Origin: Alloacidobacterium dinghuense
GTDB taxonomy: Bacteria; Acidobacteriota; Terriglobia; Terriglobales; Acidobacteriaceae
Assembly (NCBI RefSeq): GCF_014274465.1
Contig: NZ_CP060394.1
Location: forward strand, 5,890,001-5,954,000
Length of the DNA stretch: 64,000 nt
Direction: 5' to 3'
Below, piece by piece: positions 35,290-44,592 of the stretch; position 1 is the stretch's first letter, and each line of letters begins with the position of its first letter. A program made the translations under genes and the position numbers. The notes under the pieces are model-generated. The model saw only the letters and a program-made list of their open reading frames with translations. It made no database searches and was not told where the DNA came from.

Positions 35290-37257
35290 ATGAACAGATT
35301 TGCTCCCGCGTTGTTTCTCCTTGCCTTGACGTCGCCTGCTGTTGCACAGAAGCAATCGCAGCCTGAGCCTACGTCGATGCCGCCCGCCATTGCGGCGCCA
35401 GTGGATAAGCAGTATTCCGGGCCGGTCCAGCTCTCCGTCGACGTTACTGACCTGACCGATCGCGTGGAGAAGGTACACGAGGAGATTCCGGTAGAGCAGG
35501 GTGCGAAGGAGATGGTGCTGCTCTATCCGCAGTGGCTTCCGGGAGAGCATGCGCCGGGTGGGCCGATCTCGGCGCTGGCTGGAATTGTGACGACGGTAGA
35601 TGGCAAGCGCGTGCAATGGGTGCGTAATCGCGTGAACATGTATGCCTTTCACGTACCGCTCAGCGAGGGCGCAAAGACGGTGGGTCTGGACTTCGATTAT
35701 CTCTCGCCCATCAAGGCGAGCTCTGGCCGGATTGAGATTTCCGATGCGATGGCCGATATCGAGTGGAACGAGATTGTGATGTATCCGGCGGGGTACTTCT
35801 CGCGCGGCATTTCAGTGGATGCGACGCTGAAGCTTCCCAAGGGCTGGAAGTACGCGACGGCTTTGGAGACGGCTTCGAATGATGGCGATACGGTCCACTT
35901 TGAGCGGACGACGCTGAATACGCTGGTGGATTCGCCGCTGTATGCGGGGCTTTATTTCGAGCGCATCGATCTGTCGCCGACGCCGACCGACACAGTGCAT
36001 CTGAACATCGTTGCAGATAAGGCCGAAGATCTGAAGATGACGCCAGAGGAGTTGCAGGCGCATAAGAATCTGGCGATGGAGGCGGATAAGCTTTACGGAT
36101 CGCACCACTACAAGCACTACGACTTTTTGCTGCTGCTCAGCGAAAAGGTGGGAGGCGTCGGGCTCGAACATCATCAGTCGAGCGAGGACGGGCTGGGCGC
36201 GGACTACCTGACGGACTGGGCGGGCGGAGTCTCGGACCGCGATCTTCTGGGGCATGAGTACACGCACTCTTGGAATGGGAAGTTCCGGAGGCCCGCCGAT
36301 CTATGGACGCCGAATTTCAACGTTCCGATGCGCGATGACCTGCTGTGGGTCTACGAGGGCATGACGCAATATTGGGGCAACGTGCTGACAGCTCGCGCGG
36401 GCATGCGCACTCCGGAGCAGACGCGCGACATTCTGGCTGCTACCGCGGCACACTATGCGATCAGCCGCGGACGGGACTGGCGGCCACTGGTGGATACGAC
36501 GAATCAGCCGATTGTTTCGCAGCGGCGCCCGGTGAGCTGGGTGAGCTACCAGCGGCCGGAAGATTATTACGAGGAAGGCATGCTGATCTGGCTGGACGCG
36601 GACACGAAGATTCGCGAGCTGACCGGAGGCCAGAAATCGCTGGATGACTTCTGCAAGAAGTTCTTCGGGGTCTACAACGGCAGCTTCATTACGTATCAGT
36701 ACACGCTGGAGGATGTGGTGAAGGATCTGAATGCGGTTGCTCCGTATGACTGGCGCGGCTTCCTTCAGGAGAGAGTGTATGACCTGCATCCAGAGGTGCC
36801 GATGAACGGCTTTGCGCAAGGCGGCTACAAGCTGGTGTACACGGACAAGCCGATTGAGTGGGCAGAAAAGGAAGAGGCGAAGGCTGGAATCGTGAGCTTT
36901 TGGACGTCGCTGGGCTTCTCGCTTGGATCGTATGGAAACAAAGGCACGGAACCGAAGACGATCGGGAATGTGGTGTGGGACAGCCTGGCGTTCAAGGCAG
37001 GGGTGACTCCCGGTATGGAACTTGTTTCTGTGAACGGCACGGCGTACTCGGCGAAGGTGCTGCGGGATGCCATTCTTGCAGCGGAAAAAGATAAGCAACC
37101 GATACAGTTACAATTTCATATAGAGGACCGCTTCGTGACGATCCCGTTCGCTTACTATGATGGGCTGCGTTATCCATCGTTGGAGCGGGTTGAGAGGACG
37201 CCGGATCGGCTGGACGATATTCTGGCGCCGAGTAAGAGTCCGTTGCCTGCGATGTGA
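35290..37257 (+). CDS. M61 family metallopeptidase with PDZ domain (glycyl aminopeptidase type), secreted
   Basis: About 655 residues from ATG 35290, with an upstream ATG at 35257 as the alternative. A signal peptide is visible (APALFLLALTSPAVAQ). The M61 N-terminal beta domain leads to the gluzincin core: HEYTHSWNGKFRRP (zinc ligands of HExxH) near residues 322-335 of this model and the third ligand in LLWVYEGMTQYWG some 35 residues later. A C-terminal PDZ-like domain (IGNVVWDSLAFKAGVTPGMELVSVNG) ends the protein. M61 enzymes remove N-terminal glycine or similar residues from peptides. All catalytic residues are intact. Single gene after the toxin-antitoxin pair. Confidence 0.93.
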   Translation: MNRFAPALFLLALTSPAVAQKQSQPEPTSMPPAIAAPVDKQYSGPVQLSVDVTDLTDRVEKVHEEIPVEQGAKEMVLLYPQWLPGEHAPGGPISALAGIVTTVDGKRVQWVRNRVNMYAFHVPLSEGAKTVGLDFDYLSPIKASSGRIEISDAMADIEWNEIVMYPAGYFSRGISVDATLKLPKGWKYATALETASNDGDTVHFERTTLNTLVDSPLYAGLYFERIDLSPTPTDTVHLNIVADKAEDLKMTPEELQAHKNLAMEADKLYGSHHYKHYDFLLLLSEKVGGVGLEHHQSSEDGLGADYLTDWAGGVSDRDLLGHEYTHSWNGKFRRPADLWTPNFNVPMRDDLLWVYEGMTQYWGNVLTARAGMRTPEQTRDILAATAAHYAISRGRDWRPLVDTTNQPIVSQRRPVSWVSYQRPEDYYEEGMLIWLDADTKIRELTGGQKSLDDFCKKFFGVYNGSFITYQYTLEDVVKDLNAVAPYDWRGFLQERVYDLHPEVPMNGFAQGGYKLVYTDKPIEWAEKEEAKAGIVSFWTSLGFSLGSYGNKGTEPKTIGNVVWDSLAFKAGVTPGMELVSVNGTAYSAKVLRDAILAAEKDKQPIQLQFHIEDRFVTIPFAYYDGLRYPSLERVERTPDRLDDILAPSKSPLPAM

Positions 37258-37364
37258 TCTGACAGAAAGATGAGAGCGACTCAGCACCTAGCAAATCGTT
37301 AAACGATAGCGATTTGTCGTCATCTGTCACGAGAGTCACTAGGCCCTCTGGCCTAGGCGACCGC

Positions 37365-37910
37365 TTAGGTTGGCAGAGGTGATTGTGCTGGTTGGGGCGT
37401 CCGTGTCCTTCGCAAGACGACTGAGGAAATCAGGGTGATGGCGAGGCCAACCGGGAAGGGCTCGATGAATGTCACCGCTGCGTTGTAGAGGGGGTTGTTG
37501 TAGAGCTGCTCTAAGCGCGTCATTTGCTGGCTTTGTGCCTGGAGGGCTGCTGGGCTGGCGCCTGAGGCTTGCGCCTTTTGCATGACGTGGGCCGCATATT
37601 TGTGCATGAAGTCGGGCATGAACTGGAAGAAGATGATCTCCCATGTGATCACATAGCAGATGCACGAGATGAGCGTAATGGAGATTCCGACGATGAATGC
37701 CTTGGCAAAGGTAATCTGACCGTTGCCGGTGGTGTCGCGGTATGAGCGGATGCCGAAGAAGACCAGCAAGAATGACAGCACGATGGTGGTGTAGCCGACG
37801 AAGGCGCCGCGATCGAGGCCGATCCTGTTTGCGATCATTATTGTGACGCCCATCAGCAGCGAGGAAATGGCACCGGAAATCAGTCCGAAGGTGAGTATGG
37901 TCTTTTTCAT
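37365..37910 (-). CDS. DUF4199 membrane protein
   Basis: A 181-residue protein starting at ATG 37910 (AGGAGA six bases upstream). It has four membrane helices: ILTFGLISGAISSLLMGVTI, the stretch VGYTTIVLSFLLVFFGIRSY, FAKAFIVGISITLISCICYVITWEI and AVTFIEPFPVGLAITLISSVVL. The GNGQITFAKAF motif in the second cytoplasmic loop is typical of DUF4199. A coiled stretch of ~30 residues lies before the last helix. The function is unknown. It is the second gene of a minus-strand pair with the membrane-anchored LuxR regulator. Confidence 0.87.
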   Translation of the reverse strand: MKKTILTFGLISGAISSLLMGVTIMIANRIGLDRGAFVGYTTIVLSFLLVFFGIRSYRDTTGNGQITFAKAFIVGISITLISCICYVITWEIIFFQFMPDFMHKYAAHVMQKAQASGASPAALQAQSQQMTRLEQLYNNPLYNAAVTFIEPFPVGLAITLISSVVLRRTRTPQPAQSPLPT

Positions 37911-38020
37911 CTGTGTCTCCTGCGAATGTGAACACACCTTACCGTGGCGGGGAGGGGCTCTGTCGTCATCCTTTCGGGTGATTTCGGCGGATGGATAGAA
38001 AAATCATGCGTTTGCATGAC

Positions 38021-38470
38021 TCATTTCGGAAGCAGACCGAACTCCTTGCCGAGCTGGACGGCCTGTGTCCGTCGCTTGGCTCCTAGTTTGTCGAAGGCAC
38101 GGCTGCAATGCGTCTTGACCGTGTTCTCGCTCACGTAGAGTTTTCCTGCGATCTCGCGATTGCTCATGCCCTGGGCGATGAGTTCAAGGATTTCAAGCTC
38201 GCGGCGTGTGATGCCGAGGTCACCCCGTTTTCTCTCGTTCAGGACGAACGGCTTTTCGGTCGGGACGGAGATTTCTTTCACAACAATTTTTTGCCGCGAC
38301 GATCTCAGCTTGATGCCAAGCCAGATTCCAAGAGCGGCAAAGATGGCGGCGATCAGCGCCCCATAGATTGCCATCGAATGTTCGATGACCAGGAACTGGT
38401 ACTCAGTCCACTGAAGAGCGGCGATCAGGATTCCGCCGATCAAGCCGAAGATAAGTACGTGGCGCGCCAT
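38021..38470 (-). CDS. Membrane-anchored LuxR-type transcriptional regulator
   Basis: A 149-residue protein with two N-terminal membrane helices (VLIFGLIGGILIAALQW at ~5-21 and MAIYGALIAAIFAALGIWLGI at ~33-53), a short charged linker, and a GerE-type helix-turn-helix at ~88-147 (GITRRELEILELIAQG, then SNREIAGKLYVSENTVKTHC). It has no receiver domain, so control must come through the membrane part, a partner or proteolysis. The downstream DUF4199 membrane protein (110 bp away) is the obvious partner or target. A tethered LuxR of this size is unusual, though the pairing occurs in Acidobacteria. Confidence 0.87.
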   Translation of the reverse strand: MARHVLIFGLIGGILIAALQWTEYQFLVIEHSMAIYGALIAAIFAALGIWLGIKLRSSRQKIVVKEISVPTEKPFVLNERKRGDLGITRRELEILELIAQGMSNREIAGKLYVSENTVKTHCSRAFDKLGAKRRTQAVQLGKEFGLLPK

Positions 38471-38670
38471 GCGTCAGGAGGGAAGGCTTCAGTTACGATC
38501 AAAAGACCGAGTGCTGACTCATGTTAGCGCAGGGGGGAGCTTCGGTACTCGCTAATTTTGCCGAGAACATCTCGAAGAGATATGGGAGGCTTGCCATCTC
38601 GATTGAGAGGGTCATCCCCTTATAGTCTTTTGACAGGGCGGAATCACGCGCGTACCCGTCTGCCTCGCAA

Positions 38671-41235
38671 CTATTCATTCCGAAGTGCAACGATCGGTTC
38701 GACTCCCGCAGCCCGGCGTGCGGGAATCACCGTGGCGAGGAGTGCTGCCAGCGCCAGCAGCAATGTAGCCAGCGTGAGCATGACCGGATCCCAGGGCTTT
38801 ACGCCGAATAGTTGATCGGTCATCAGTTTTCCTACGCCTATTGCCGTCGGGATGCCAATTGCCAGTCCGATAGCGATCTGCGAGAACGCGCCGCGCAGCA
38901 CCATCTTGACCACTTGTCCGCGATCTGCTCCGAGCGCCATGCGCACGCCAATCTCGCTCGTGCGCTGTTCCACCGTGTATGCCATTACTCCGTAGAGGCC
39001 AACTGCTGCCAACACCAGCCCGAGTATGCCAAAGAGCGTCGTCAGTGTCGCAATCATGTTTTGCTGCTGGAAATCCGCGTCGACGACTTTGCTGTACGGG
39101 TCAACTCCGTAAAGAACGAAATTTGGATCGACGCCGGCCAAGACCTTGCGCACGCGCTCTTCCAGTCCCGGCGGATTCCCCGGCGCCCAGATGACGATGT
39201 TGTAGAGGTAGTGTGACCAGATTTCGCCGCTCATGTATGCCGTCTCGTCGTACTGCACAGTCTGTGCCTCCGGCACCCAGAACATCGGGCGTATGGCCTC
39301 CTTGTAGTCGTAGGTCATATACCGTATGTTTCGGATGACACCGACGATTTCGTAGGTTGCGGAATACTTGATCTTGTCAGGACCGAAATGCTGTCCAATC
39401 GGGTTCTCGCCTTTGAAGAACTTCTTCGCGAAGGCTTCGTTGATGACCGCGATCTTCCGCGTTGCATCGGTATCGTCTTCAGTAATAGGCCGGCCCAGCA
39501 CAACTTTTGCGCCTATGGTTTCAAAAAATCCTGGCATGACTCGCGACCAGCCCGCGGAGGTGTCTTCCTTCGCTCCGGGTTCCGGCCTGCCTTCGATGCG
39601 GATACCGTCGTTCCAACTGTCGCCGCTCATTGGCGCATAGAGTGCCGGGGCGACCATACGCACGCCCGGAATCTGACGCAGGCGGGCGTCGATCTCACGG
39701 AACATTGGCTCCATTTGTTCCGGCTTGTAGTTGCTGAGCAGCGGATTGATCCAGGCTATGTAGCGTCCGCGCATGTCGAATCCGAAATTCTGGTGCTGGA
39801 GGTTGCGCAAGCTCTGGCCTAGCAGAGCCGCTGCCGACAGGAGGATCAGCGACATAGCTGCCTGTCCGATCACCAGAGACTTCTGCGCCCACGAGCGCCC
39901 GCCGCCTACGGAGCGGTTTGCGCCGCGCAGCGCTTCTACAGGTTCCGCATGCGAGGTCATCCAGGCCGGCGCGATCCCGAACAAGATGCCGGTGAGCACC
40001 GACACGCCCAGAGTGAAGAGCAGCACTGGCCAGGATGGGCTCGCATCGATCGGCACATAATTGTTCGGACCGCCGATCTGAAAGGCCAGATGCAGGATCA
40101 GCCGTGTTCCAGCGTAGGCCACGGCTATGCCGATGACTCCACCAATGACAGCCAGCAGGACGCATTCCACCAGCGCCTTGCGCACCAGCCGTTGCCGTGA
40201 AGCGCCCAATGCCACGCGCACCGACGTTTGCGCGCGATCCTTCAATCCGCGCGCCAGCATGAGATTTGCCAGATTTCCGCAGGCCACCAGCAGCACGCAG
40301 GTGGAGGCGATCAGCAGCAGCCTCAGGCCATCCTCATACTGAGCCTTCATGGATGCTACTCCGGCACCGCCAGGTACCAGATGCAACGTTTGCTGCTGCC
40401 AGAGTTGCTTCTCGCCCGGCTCCATGTCGGGAACATGACTGGCGAGCCAGTCATGGAATTCAACCCTGAGCTTTGCCTCAAGCGTCTTTGGATTCACTCC
40501 CGGATGCACTCTTCCGAGCAAGTCGAGGAAGTTGCCATTCGGCCTTTTCAGGCGCGCCGTCGCACCATCGATCAACAACTCTGTCGTGAGCGGCAGCCAG
40601 AGATCCGGCATGTTAAACCCAGATAGCCTGCCACCATAGAATCCCGGCGGAGTAACCCCAATCACGGTGAACGGATGTCCGTTGATCTGATAGCTGGCGC
40701 CCACGACGGAGGGATCGGATCCGTATTTCTGGCTCCAGATGTGGTAGCTCATCACCGCTACCGACGGCGCGCCTTCCTTATCGTCCTCGTCGGTCATGAG
40801 CCTACCGATCCATGGTTGGATGCCAAGGGTCCTGAAGAAATTTCCCGATACATACTCGCCATTGCGCGTGTCGACCGGAGCCTGCGATCCTTCTCTGCGG
40901 ACGCCGAGAGGCGCATTGCCTGCCTGCAGTGCAGCCAAGTCTGAGAACTCCGGCGTATGCGCACGAAAGTTCTTGTATGCCTCCCACGAGAACAGCGAGA
41001 AATCCCCGTCGTCACCCTGGACGTACCCACCCCAGTTGCAGCAGCGGTCCAGGTCTCCAATCCGCCACAGCTCATCTGGTTTGGTCACCGGCAGCGATTT
41101 CAACAACACCTGGTGCACAAGCGTGAAGATGGCCGTTGTCGCACCGATGCCCAGTGCCAGCGTGATCACAGCTGTCGCGGTAAACCCCGGTGCTTTTCGT
41201 AGTTGTCGCAGTGCGTCCCGCAAATCTGCCAACAT
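38671..41235 (-). CDS. ADOP-type MacB/FtsX-family permease
   Basis: An 854-residue protein of the acidobacterial duplicated orphan permease group (TIGR03434-like). ATG 41235 begins the standard LADLRDALRQLRKAPGFTATAVITLALGIGATTAIFTLV block. The first half holds a MacB-type periplasmic core (~100-270) and FtsX helices (~290-420). The second half repeats the layout with a second periplasmic part (~500-690) and closing FtsX helices ending VEPIVALRNE. No ATPase gene adjoins it, hence orphan. Homologues are thought to work with MacB-type ATPases in export or cell-envelope stress; here the substrate is unknown. The longer frame to 41634 is rejected. Confidence 0.94.
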   Translation of the reverse strand: MLADLRDALRQLRKAPGFTATAVITLALGIGATTAIFTLVHQVLLKSLPVTKPDELWRIGDLDRCCNWGGYVQGDDGDFSLFSWEAYKNFRAHTPEFSDLAALQAGNAPLGVRREGSQAPVDTRNGEYVSGNFFRTLGIQPWIGRLMTDEDDKEGAPSVAVMSYHIWSQKYGSDPSVVGASYQINGHPFTVIGVTPPGFYGGRLSGFNMPDLWLPLTTELLIDGATARLKRPNGNFLDLLGRVHPGVNPKTLEAKLRVEFHDWLASHVPDMEPGEKQLWQQQTLHLVPGGAGVASMKAQYEDGLRLLLIASTCVLLVACGNLANLMLARGLKDRAQTSVRVALGASRQRLVRKALVECVLLAVIGGVIGIAVAYAGTRLILHLAFQIGGPNNYVPIDASPSWPVLLFTLGVSVLTGILFGIAPAWMTSHAEPVEALRGANRSVGGGRSWAQKSLVIGQAAMSLILLSAAALLGQSLRNLQHQNFGFDMRGRYIAWINPLLSNYKPEQMEPMFREIDARLRQIPGVRMVAPALYAPMSGDSWNDGIRIEGRPEPGAKEDTSAGWSRVMPGFFETIGAKVVLGRPITEDDTDATRKIAVINEAFAKKFFKGENPIGQHFGPDKIKYSATYEIVGVIRNIRYMTYDYKEAIRPMFWVPEAQTVQYDETAYMSGEIWSHYLYNIVIWAPGNPPGLEERVRKVLAGVDPNFVLYGVDPYSKVVDADFQQQNMIATLTTLFGILGLVLAAVGLYGVMAYTVEQRTSEIGVRMALGADRGQVVKMVLRGAFSQIAIGLAIGIPTAIGVGKLMTDQLFGVKPWDPVMLTLATLLLALAALLATVIPARRAAGVEPIVALRNE

Positions 41236-41447
41236 CCCGTCCCCCAAGTGGTGTTTCGGTGGTTTCTTTGTATCTTGAAGCCAAATAATGTCGAGCACGT
41301 TGCCTACCGTTCTTGAGGTCACCGACTCTTTGAGAATGAAGGACTTAAGCGAACCGTGGCAAGGGTTTCTGTCCGCAAATGGCCTCATCTGTTCGGAATC
41401 GAACAGTTTTGGTTGGATCTGCGACGAACGGGCACTTTTCTGGGAAT

Positions 41448-41459
41448 CATGTATACATG
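41448..41459. promoter_or_regulatory. Perfect palindrome in the gap between ADOP and DM9 genes
   Basis: CATGTATACATG is a 12-base perfect palindrome 74 bp before the DM9 gene, in an A+T-richer stretch. It lies in the ~300-bp divergent region (41236-41532), which otherwise shows no gene. It is a candidate operator; no binding protein is identified. Confidence 0.4.
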
Positions 41460-41532
41460 GCGGTGAAAATTTATCCATAATGAACCGGCTAACGCAGGTT
41501 CCTCGCATCTTTCTCTTTCCCGCAGGCTTAAC

Positions 41533-43086
41533 ATGAAATTCTTCGGTCGCCCCTACCGTCTTGTGCTGCTCCTGGTGTTGTTGGGTAACTTCAGCATTTC
41601 TTCGGTTGCGCAGAATGGCTCTATGTTGGGCCAAAGCATTTCATGGAAGCGTGTTCAGTCGCCCTTTACGCCGGACCAGTCGAACGGAGCAATCGCAGGC
41701 GGGCCGGGCTCCGATCCCAATCCCGGGGCACCGATGTTTATCTGCCGCGCGCAGATCCAGGGGAGCGTTGTTCCCGGCAAGTGGGTTCAGGGCAATTGCA
41801 ACGTGCCGTACGGCGGATCGGAACAGATCATGCGCTCGTATGAGGTCGCTTATGGGAGCGCCCGTTGGGGGCAATATCAGGGCAGCGTCTATGGTCTTGC
41901 GCAGACGGGAAGCAACGCTGACGGAAGCCCACTCTATTCATGCCGCGTTCACTACTCTCCCAATCCCGGAACGGATTACGGCTATCAGCCCGGCAAATTG
42001 GTCTCCGATGGGACGTGTCACATCCCGATGGGCGGAGGCGAAGTCGTGCAGGGTCCGCCGTTTGAAGTGCTCTATGCCACCGGCGGCGGAAGGCCGCCAT
42101 ATCCTTATCCGCCACCGTATCCACCGTACCCGCCGTATCCTTACCCGCCAGTGCAGCCTGCCCAGCCGTATCCACCGTGCCGGCGTGACGATCCGAGTGT
42201 GACGCGGCAGGTGCAGGGAGGGACGAGCTGGTATGTTGGACCGCGGTGTTCTTCGATCGATGCTTTTGGCAATGTTCAGCCCAAGTATCCACAACCCGGA
42301 GATTACGCGCCTCCTCCTCCGTATGATCCGGGAGCGAGCTCAGTGAACTGGCAGCAAGCACAGTCGCCCTTTGTTCCGGGAGACGACGCGGTGAAGGGAG
42401 GTCCGGGCAACGGTCCCAAGCCTGATTCGCCTCTTTATGTCTGCCGAGTCTATTCCAACAACGCTCTTGTACCTGGAAAGTGGGTTGAAGGAGAGTGCCG
42501 ATTCGTCAACGACCAGGGAAAAGAGGACTCGTCGAAGAGCTATGAGGTCGCCACTGGCCCGGCGGAGTGGCGCAATTTCGATGGCAACATAGGAGCACTG
42601 GTGCCTGGCGGATACCTCGCCGACGGCACCCACATTTACATCTGCCGCAAGCAGATCAGCTACTTCGGCAGCAAAAAGGGGTATCAGCCGGGCTTCCTGG
42701 CCAACGGCAAGTGCCACATTCCCTATGGGGTTGATAATGTCGAGGGCACTCCGTTCGATGCTCTATACAATTCCGCGCCTCCTCAGCAAATGCCACCTCC
42801 GCCTCCTTCCGGGCCGGCTCAGCCGCATGGGATTCTGATTTCGTTCGTGAGCGGCACAGGTGCGACTGCGGGGACGGTGACTGTGACCAACGGATCGACG
42901 AACAACACCGTCACTAAGCCCTTGCCGGCCAACTCGACTCCACCGCAATGTATGGAGATTGTGCAGCAGGCTGCTTTTCAGGCGGGGCTGCAGATTCAAG
43001 CCCAGCCGGATGGGGGTCTGCGGGTCTTTGGGACGAACAATGCGGTGAATGTCACGCAGGCTTCGATTTCGGTGAGCCAGTTTTAG
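41533..43086 (+). CDS. Secreted protein with two DM9 (DUF3421) repeat blocks
   Basis: A 517-residue protein with a signal peptide (residues ~1-27, hydrophobic then SVAQ). Two DM9 blocks follow. The first (~37-180) is WKRVQSPFTPD, then PMFICRAQIQGSVVPGKW, SYEVAYGSARW, and GYQPGKLVSDGTCHIPMGG. The second (~271-415) is NWQQAQSPFVPGD, then PLYVCRVYSNNALVPGKW, SYEVATGPAEW, and GYQPGFLANGKCHIPYGVD. A proline/tyrosine-rich linker with PYPPPYPPYPP-like repeats (~190-220) joins them. A C-terminal ~85 residues with LISFVSGTGATAGTVTV form a separate domain. DM9 was first described in insects and acts as a mannose-binding lectin in oyster; its role in bacteria is unknown. Confidence 0.88.
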   Translation: MKFFGRPYRLVLLLVLLGNFSISSVAQNGSMLGQSISWKRVQSPFTPDQSNGAIAGGPGSDPNPGAPMFICRAQIQGSVVPGKWVQGNCNVPYGGSEQIMRSYEVAYGSARWGQYQGSVYGLAQTGSNADGSPLYSCRVHYSPNPGTDYGYQPGKLVSDGTCHIPMGGGEVVQGPPFEVLYATGGGRPPYPYPPPYPPYPPYPYPPVQPAQPYPPCRRDDPSVTRQVQGGTSWYVGPRCSSIDAFGNVQPKYPQPGDYAPPPPYDPGASSVNWQQAQSPFVPGDDAVKGGPGNGPKPDSPLYVCRVYSNNALVPGKWVEGECRFVNDQGKEDSSKSYEVATGPAEWRNFDGNIGALVPGGYLADGTHIYICRKQISYFGSKKGYQPGFLANGKCHIPYGVDNVEGTPFDALYNSAPPQQMPPPPPSGPAQPHGILISFVSGTGATAGTVTVTNGSTNNTVTKPLPANSTPPQCMEIVQQAAFQAGLQIQAQPDGGLRVFGTNNAVNVTQASISVSQF

Positions 43087-43096
43087 GTTTCCGGCC

Positions 43097-43414
43097 ATGC
43101 TGTTTGCCAAGCGACTGCGCGAGGGGATTCGTCGCGGAGAGATCACTTGCAGCGTCCGAATTTGGATGAGTCCCCGTGTGCGAGTGGGCGGACGATATCG
43201 CATGGAAGAAGGCGAAATCGAGGTGGATTCGATTGAGACGATCGGGTTCCCAGACATTACTCCCGAGCTTGCGCGTGAGTCGGGATTCTTAGGTGTTCTG
43301 GATCTGCTGAAGGTGGCAAAGCATGGTAAGGGCGAGAATATTTACCTCATCCGGTTTCACTATGTGCCACCGCGCTCTCGTACGGGGCAGGGATGCTCTG
43401 AGCCGAAGGTGTAG
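43097..43414 (+). CDS. ASCH domain protein
   Basis: A 105-residue protein beginning MLFAKRLREGIRRGEITCSVRIW, with the ASCH pattern of a basic start, W-x-x-P-R-V-x-x-G-x-x-Y-R, then beta strands and the closing IYLIRFHYV. ASCH domains resemble PUA-like RNA-binding folds and may modify or bind RNA. It starts 10 bp after the DM9 gene, so the two are probably co-transcribed, an odd pairing of a secreted lectin-like protein with a cytoplasmic RNA-type domain. The C-terminus (~20 residues) is unstructured. Confidence 0.78.
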   Translation: MLFAKRLREGIRRGEITCSVRIWMSPRVRVGGRYRMEEGEIEVDSIETIGFPDITPELARESGFLGVLDLLKVAKHGKGENIYLIRFHYVPPRSRTGQGCSEPKV

Positions 43415-43526
43415 GTTTACAGGTGCAGACTCACGCGTTTTCGATTTGATCAGAGTTTTCGCGGGTGTCATTGTTAAGATATCGCTGGCTTCAATCTACT
43501 GTCTGCTCGACGGTCAACGATAACGA

Positions 43527-44231
43527 TCATCCGCTTTTGCAGATTCGTTCGGCCAAGATAGGTTGGATGGTTGCGAAAAAAACATTCTGAAATTTCTCGA
43601 TTGCTTCAAGTTCTTTACGAACCTCTTTGACAAGTCTTTTTCGAGTCTCTTGGTAGGCCAAGTCGGCGTGAACCCTCCAAGCGGCTGGATCTATTGGGTC
43701 TTTAGGCAGCGGGCTGTTTGCAATCAACTCTAAGCCCTGAGCGTGTGAGATATCGTCCGTTGTATATCGTGTTTCATGAACATGGTTTGATCGTTGTCGA
43801 GCTCGCCGTTCGAATAAAGTGACAGTCAACTTAATGAGGTTATCCAATTTAGTAGCATCGCGCGGATCCAGCCGTTTGGACTTCCTTTTTACATATTTTG
43901 CGAATAGGAGAAATCTCTCCCGCAGAACGAAGAGTTCCTGCAAGTAACTCTCCAGCAGAAAGCTGAGATAGGTAGCCTTGTTAACCTTCGGAGACCGTCC
44001 AGGCCTAGCACCGAGCAAAGCAGCAATTAACCGAAGCCTCTCGACAGAGTTGATAATTTCTACAAAGTGCTGAAAAAGATCGACGATGAATAGTTCACTT
44101 GGATTTAGCGCTGACCGTCCTAAGGTCGGAGGGGATTTTGTCTGATCGGGCCATTGCGACTTCAATACGGTCCTCATCGAACTCATAATCGCCTCTTGCA
44201 AGAGTCGAGATTGTCCTTCTGTTGACGCCAT
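43527..44231 (-). CDS. Hypothetical helical protein, likely acquired
   Basis: About 234 residues from ATG 44231 (with AAGGA close upstream), or ~251 from a TTG at 44282. It is rich in Leu, Glu, Lys and Arg. Helices such as ELFIVDLFQHFVEIINSVERLRLIAALLG and SFLLESYLQELFVLRERFLLFAKYVKRK dominate. A conserved-looking YLQELFVLRERF-like pattern recalls HEPN-type helical bundles but no catalytic motif was confirmed. Base composition is lower in G+C than its neighbours. No signal or membrane part. It lies antisense to and just upstream of the rplM operon. I do not recognise the family. Confidence 0.6.
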   Translation of the reverse strand: MASTEGQSRLLQEAIMSSMRTVLKSQWPDQTKSPPTLGRSALNPSELFIVDLFQHFVEIINSVERLRLIAALLGARPGRSPKVNKATYLSFLLESYLQELFVLRERFLLFAKYVKRKSKRLDPRDATKLDNLIKLTVTLFERRARQRSNHVHETRYTTDDISHAQGLELIANSPLPKDPIDPAAWRVHADLAYQETRKRLVKEVRKELEAIEKFQNVFFATIQPILAERICKSG

Positions 44232-44592
44232 GGGGTCCTTAGGCAAGCTATAGAAACGAATGTTGATCTTGGACGGTGTCAACAGATTGTACTTTAGGCC
44301 AATTTGATTGACTCGAACCCCAAAATCCCGTATTCTAAAATCCTTGCGCAGTTCCGCGTCTGCTTGTCCGTATGTCTGCGACCATCTCGCAGATTGACTG
44401 GGCGCCGAACCCGGAAAACCCCAATCGGTTGAGCCTGCGCCAAATCACCCCAAAACGCGAACATCGCGCGTGTTGGGGGCCCCGAGCCTCACGCGTCCAT
44501 GAAGTTCTCGTCGTGGGTAAGTTTTGAAGCCGCGCTGTGATTTGCGCGGTCAAATTGCGTTTGAACGCAAGTTTTTAGTGGAGATAGCAGAG
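44232..44592. promoter_or_regulatory. rplM leader/promoter region with two hairpins
   Basis: The 360-bp gap before rplM ends in two adjoining hairpins: CCGCGC (44530-44535) with GCGCGG (44544-44549), then TTGCGTT and AACGCAA (44555-44570). Ribosomal-protein leaders often fold this way for autogenous control, and L13 has known leader motifs in some bacteria. Here the match is structural only. The rest shows no gene. Confidence 0.4.
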
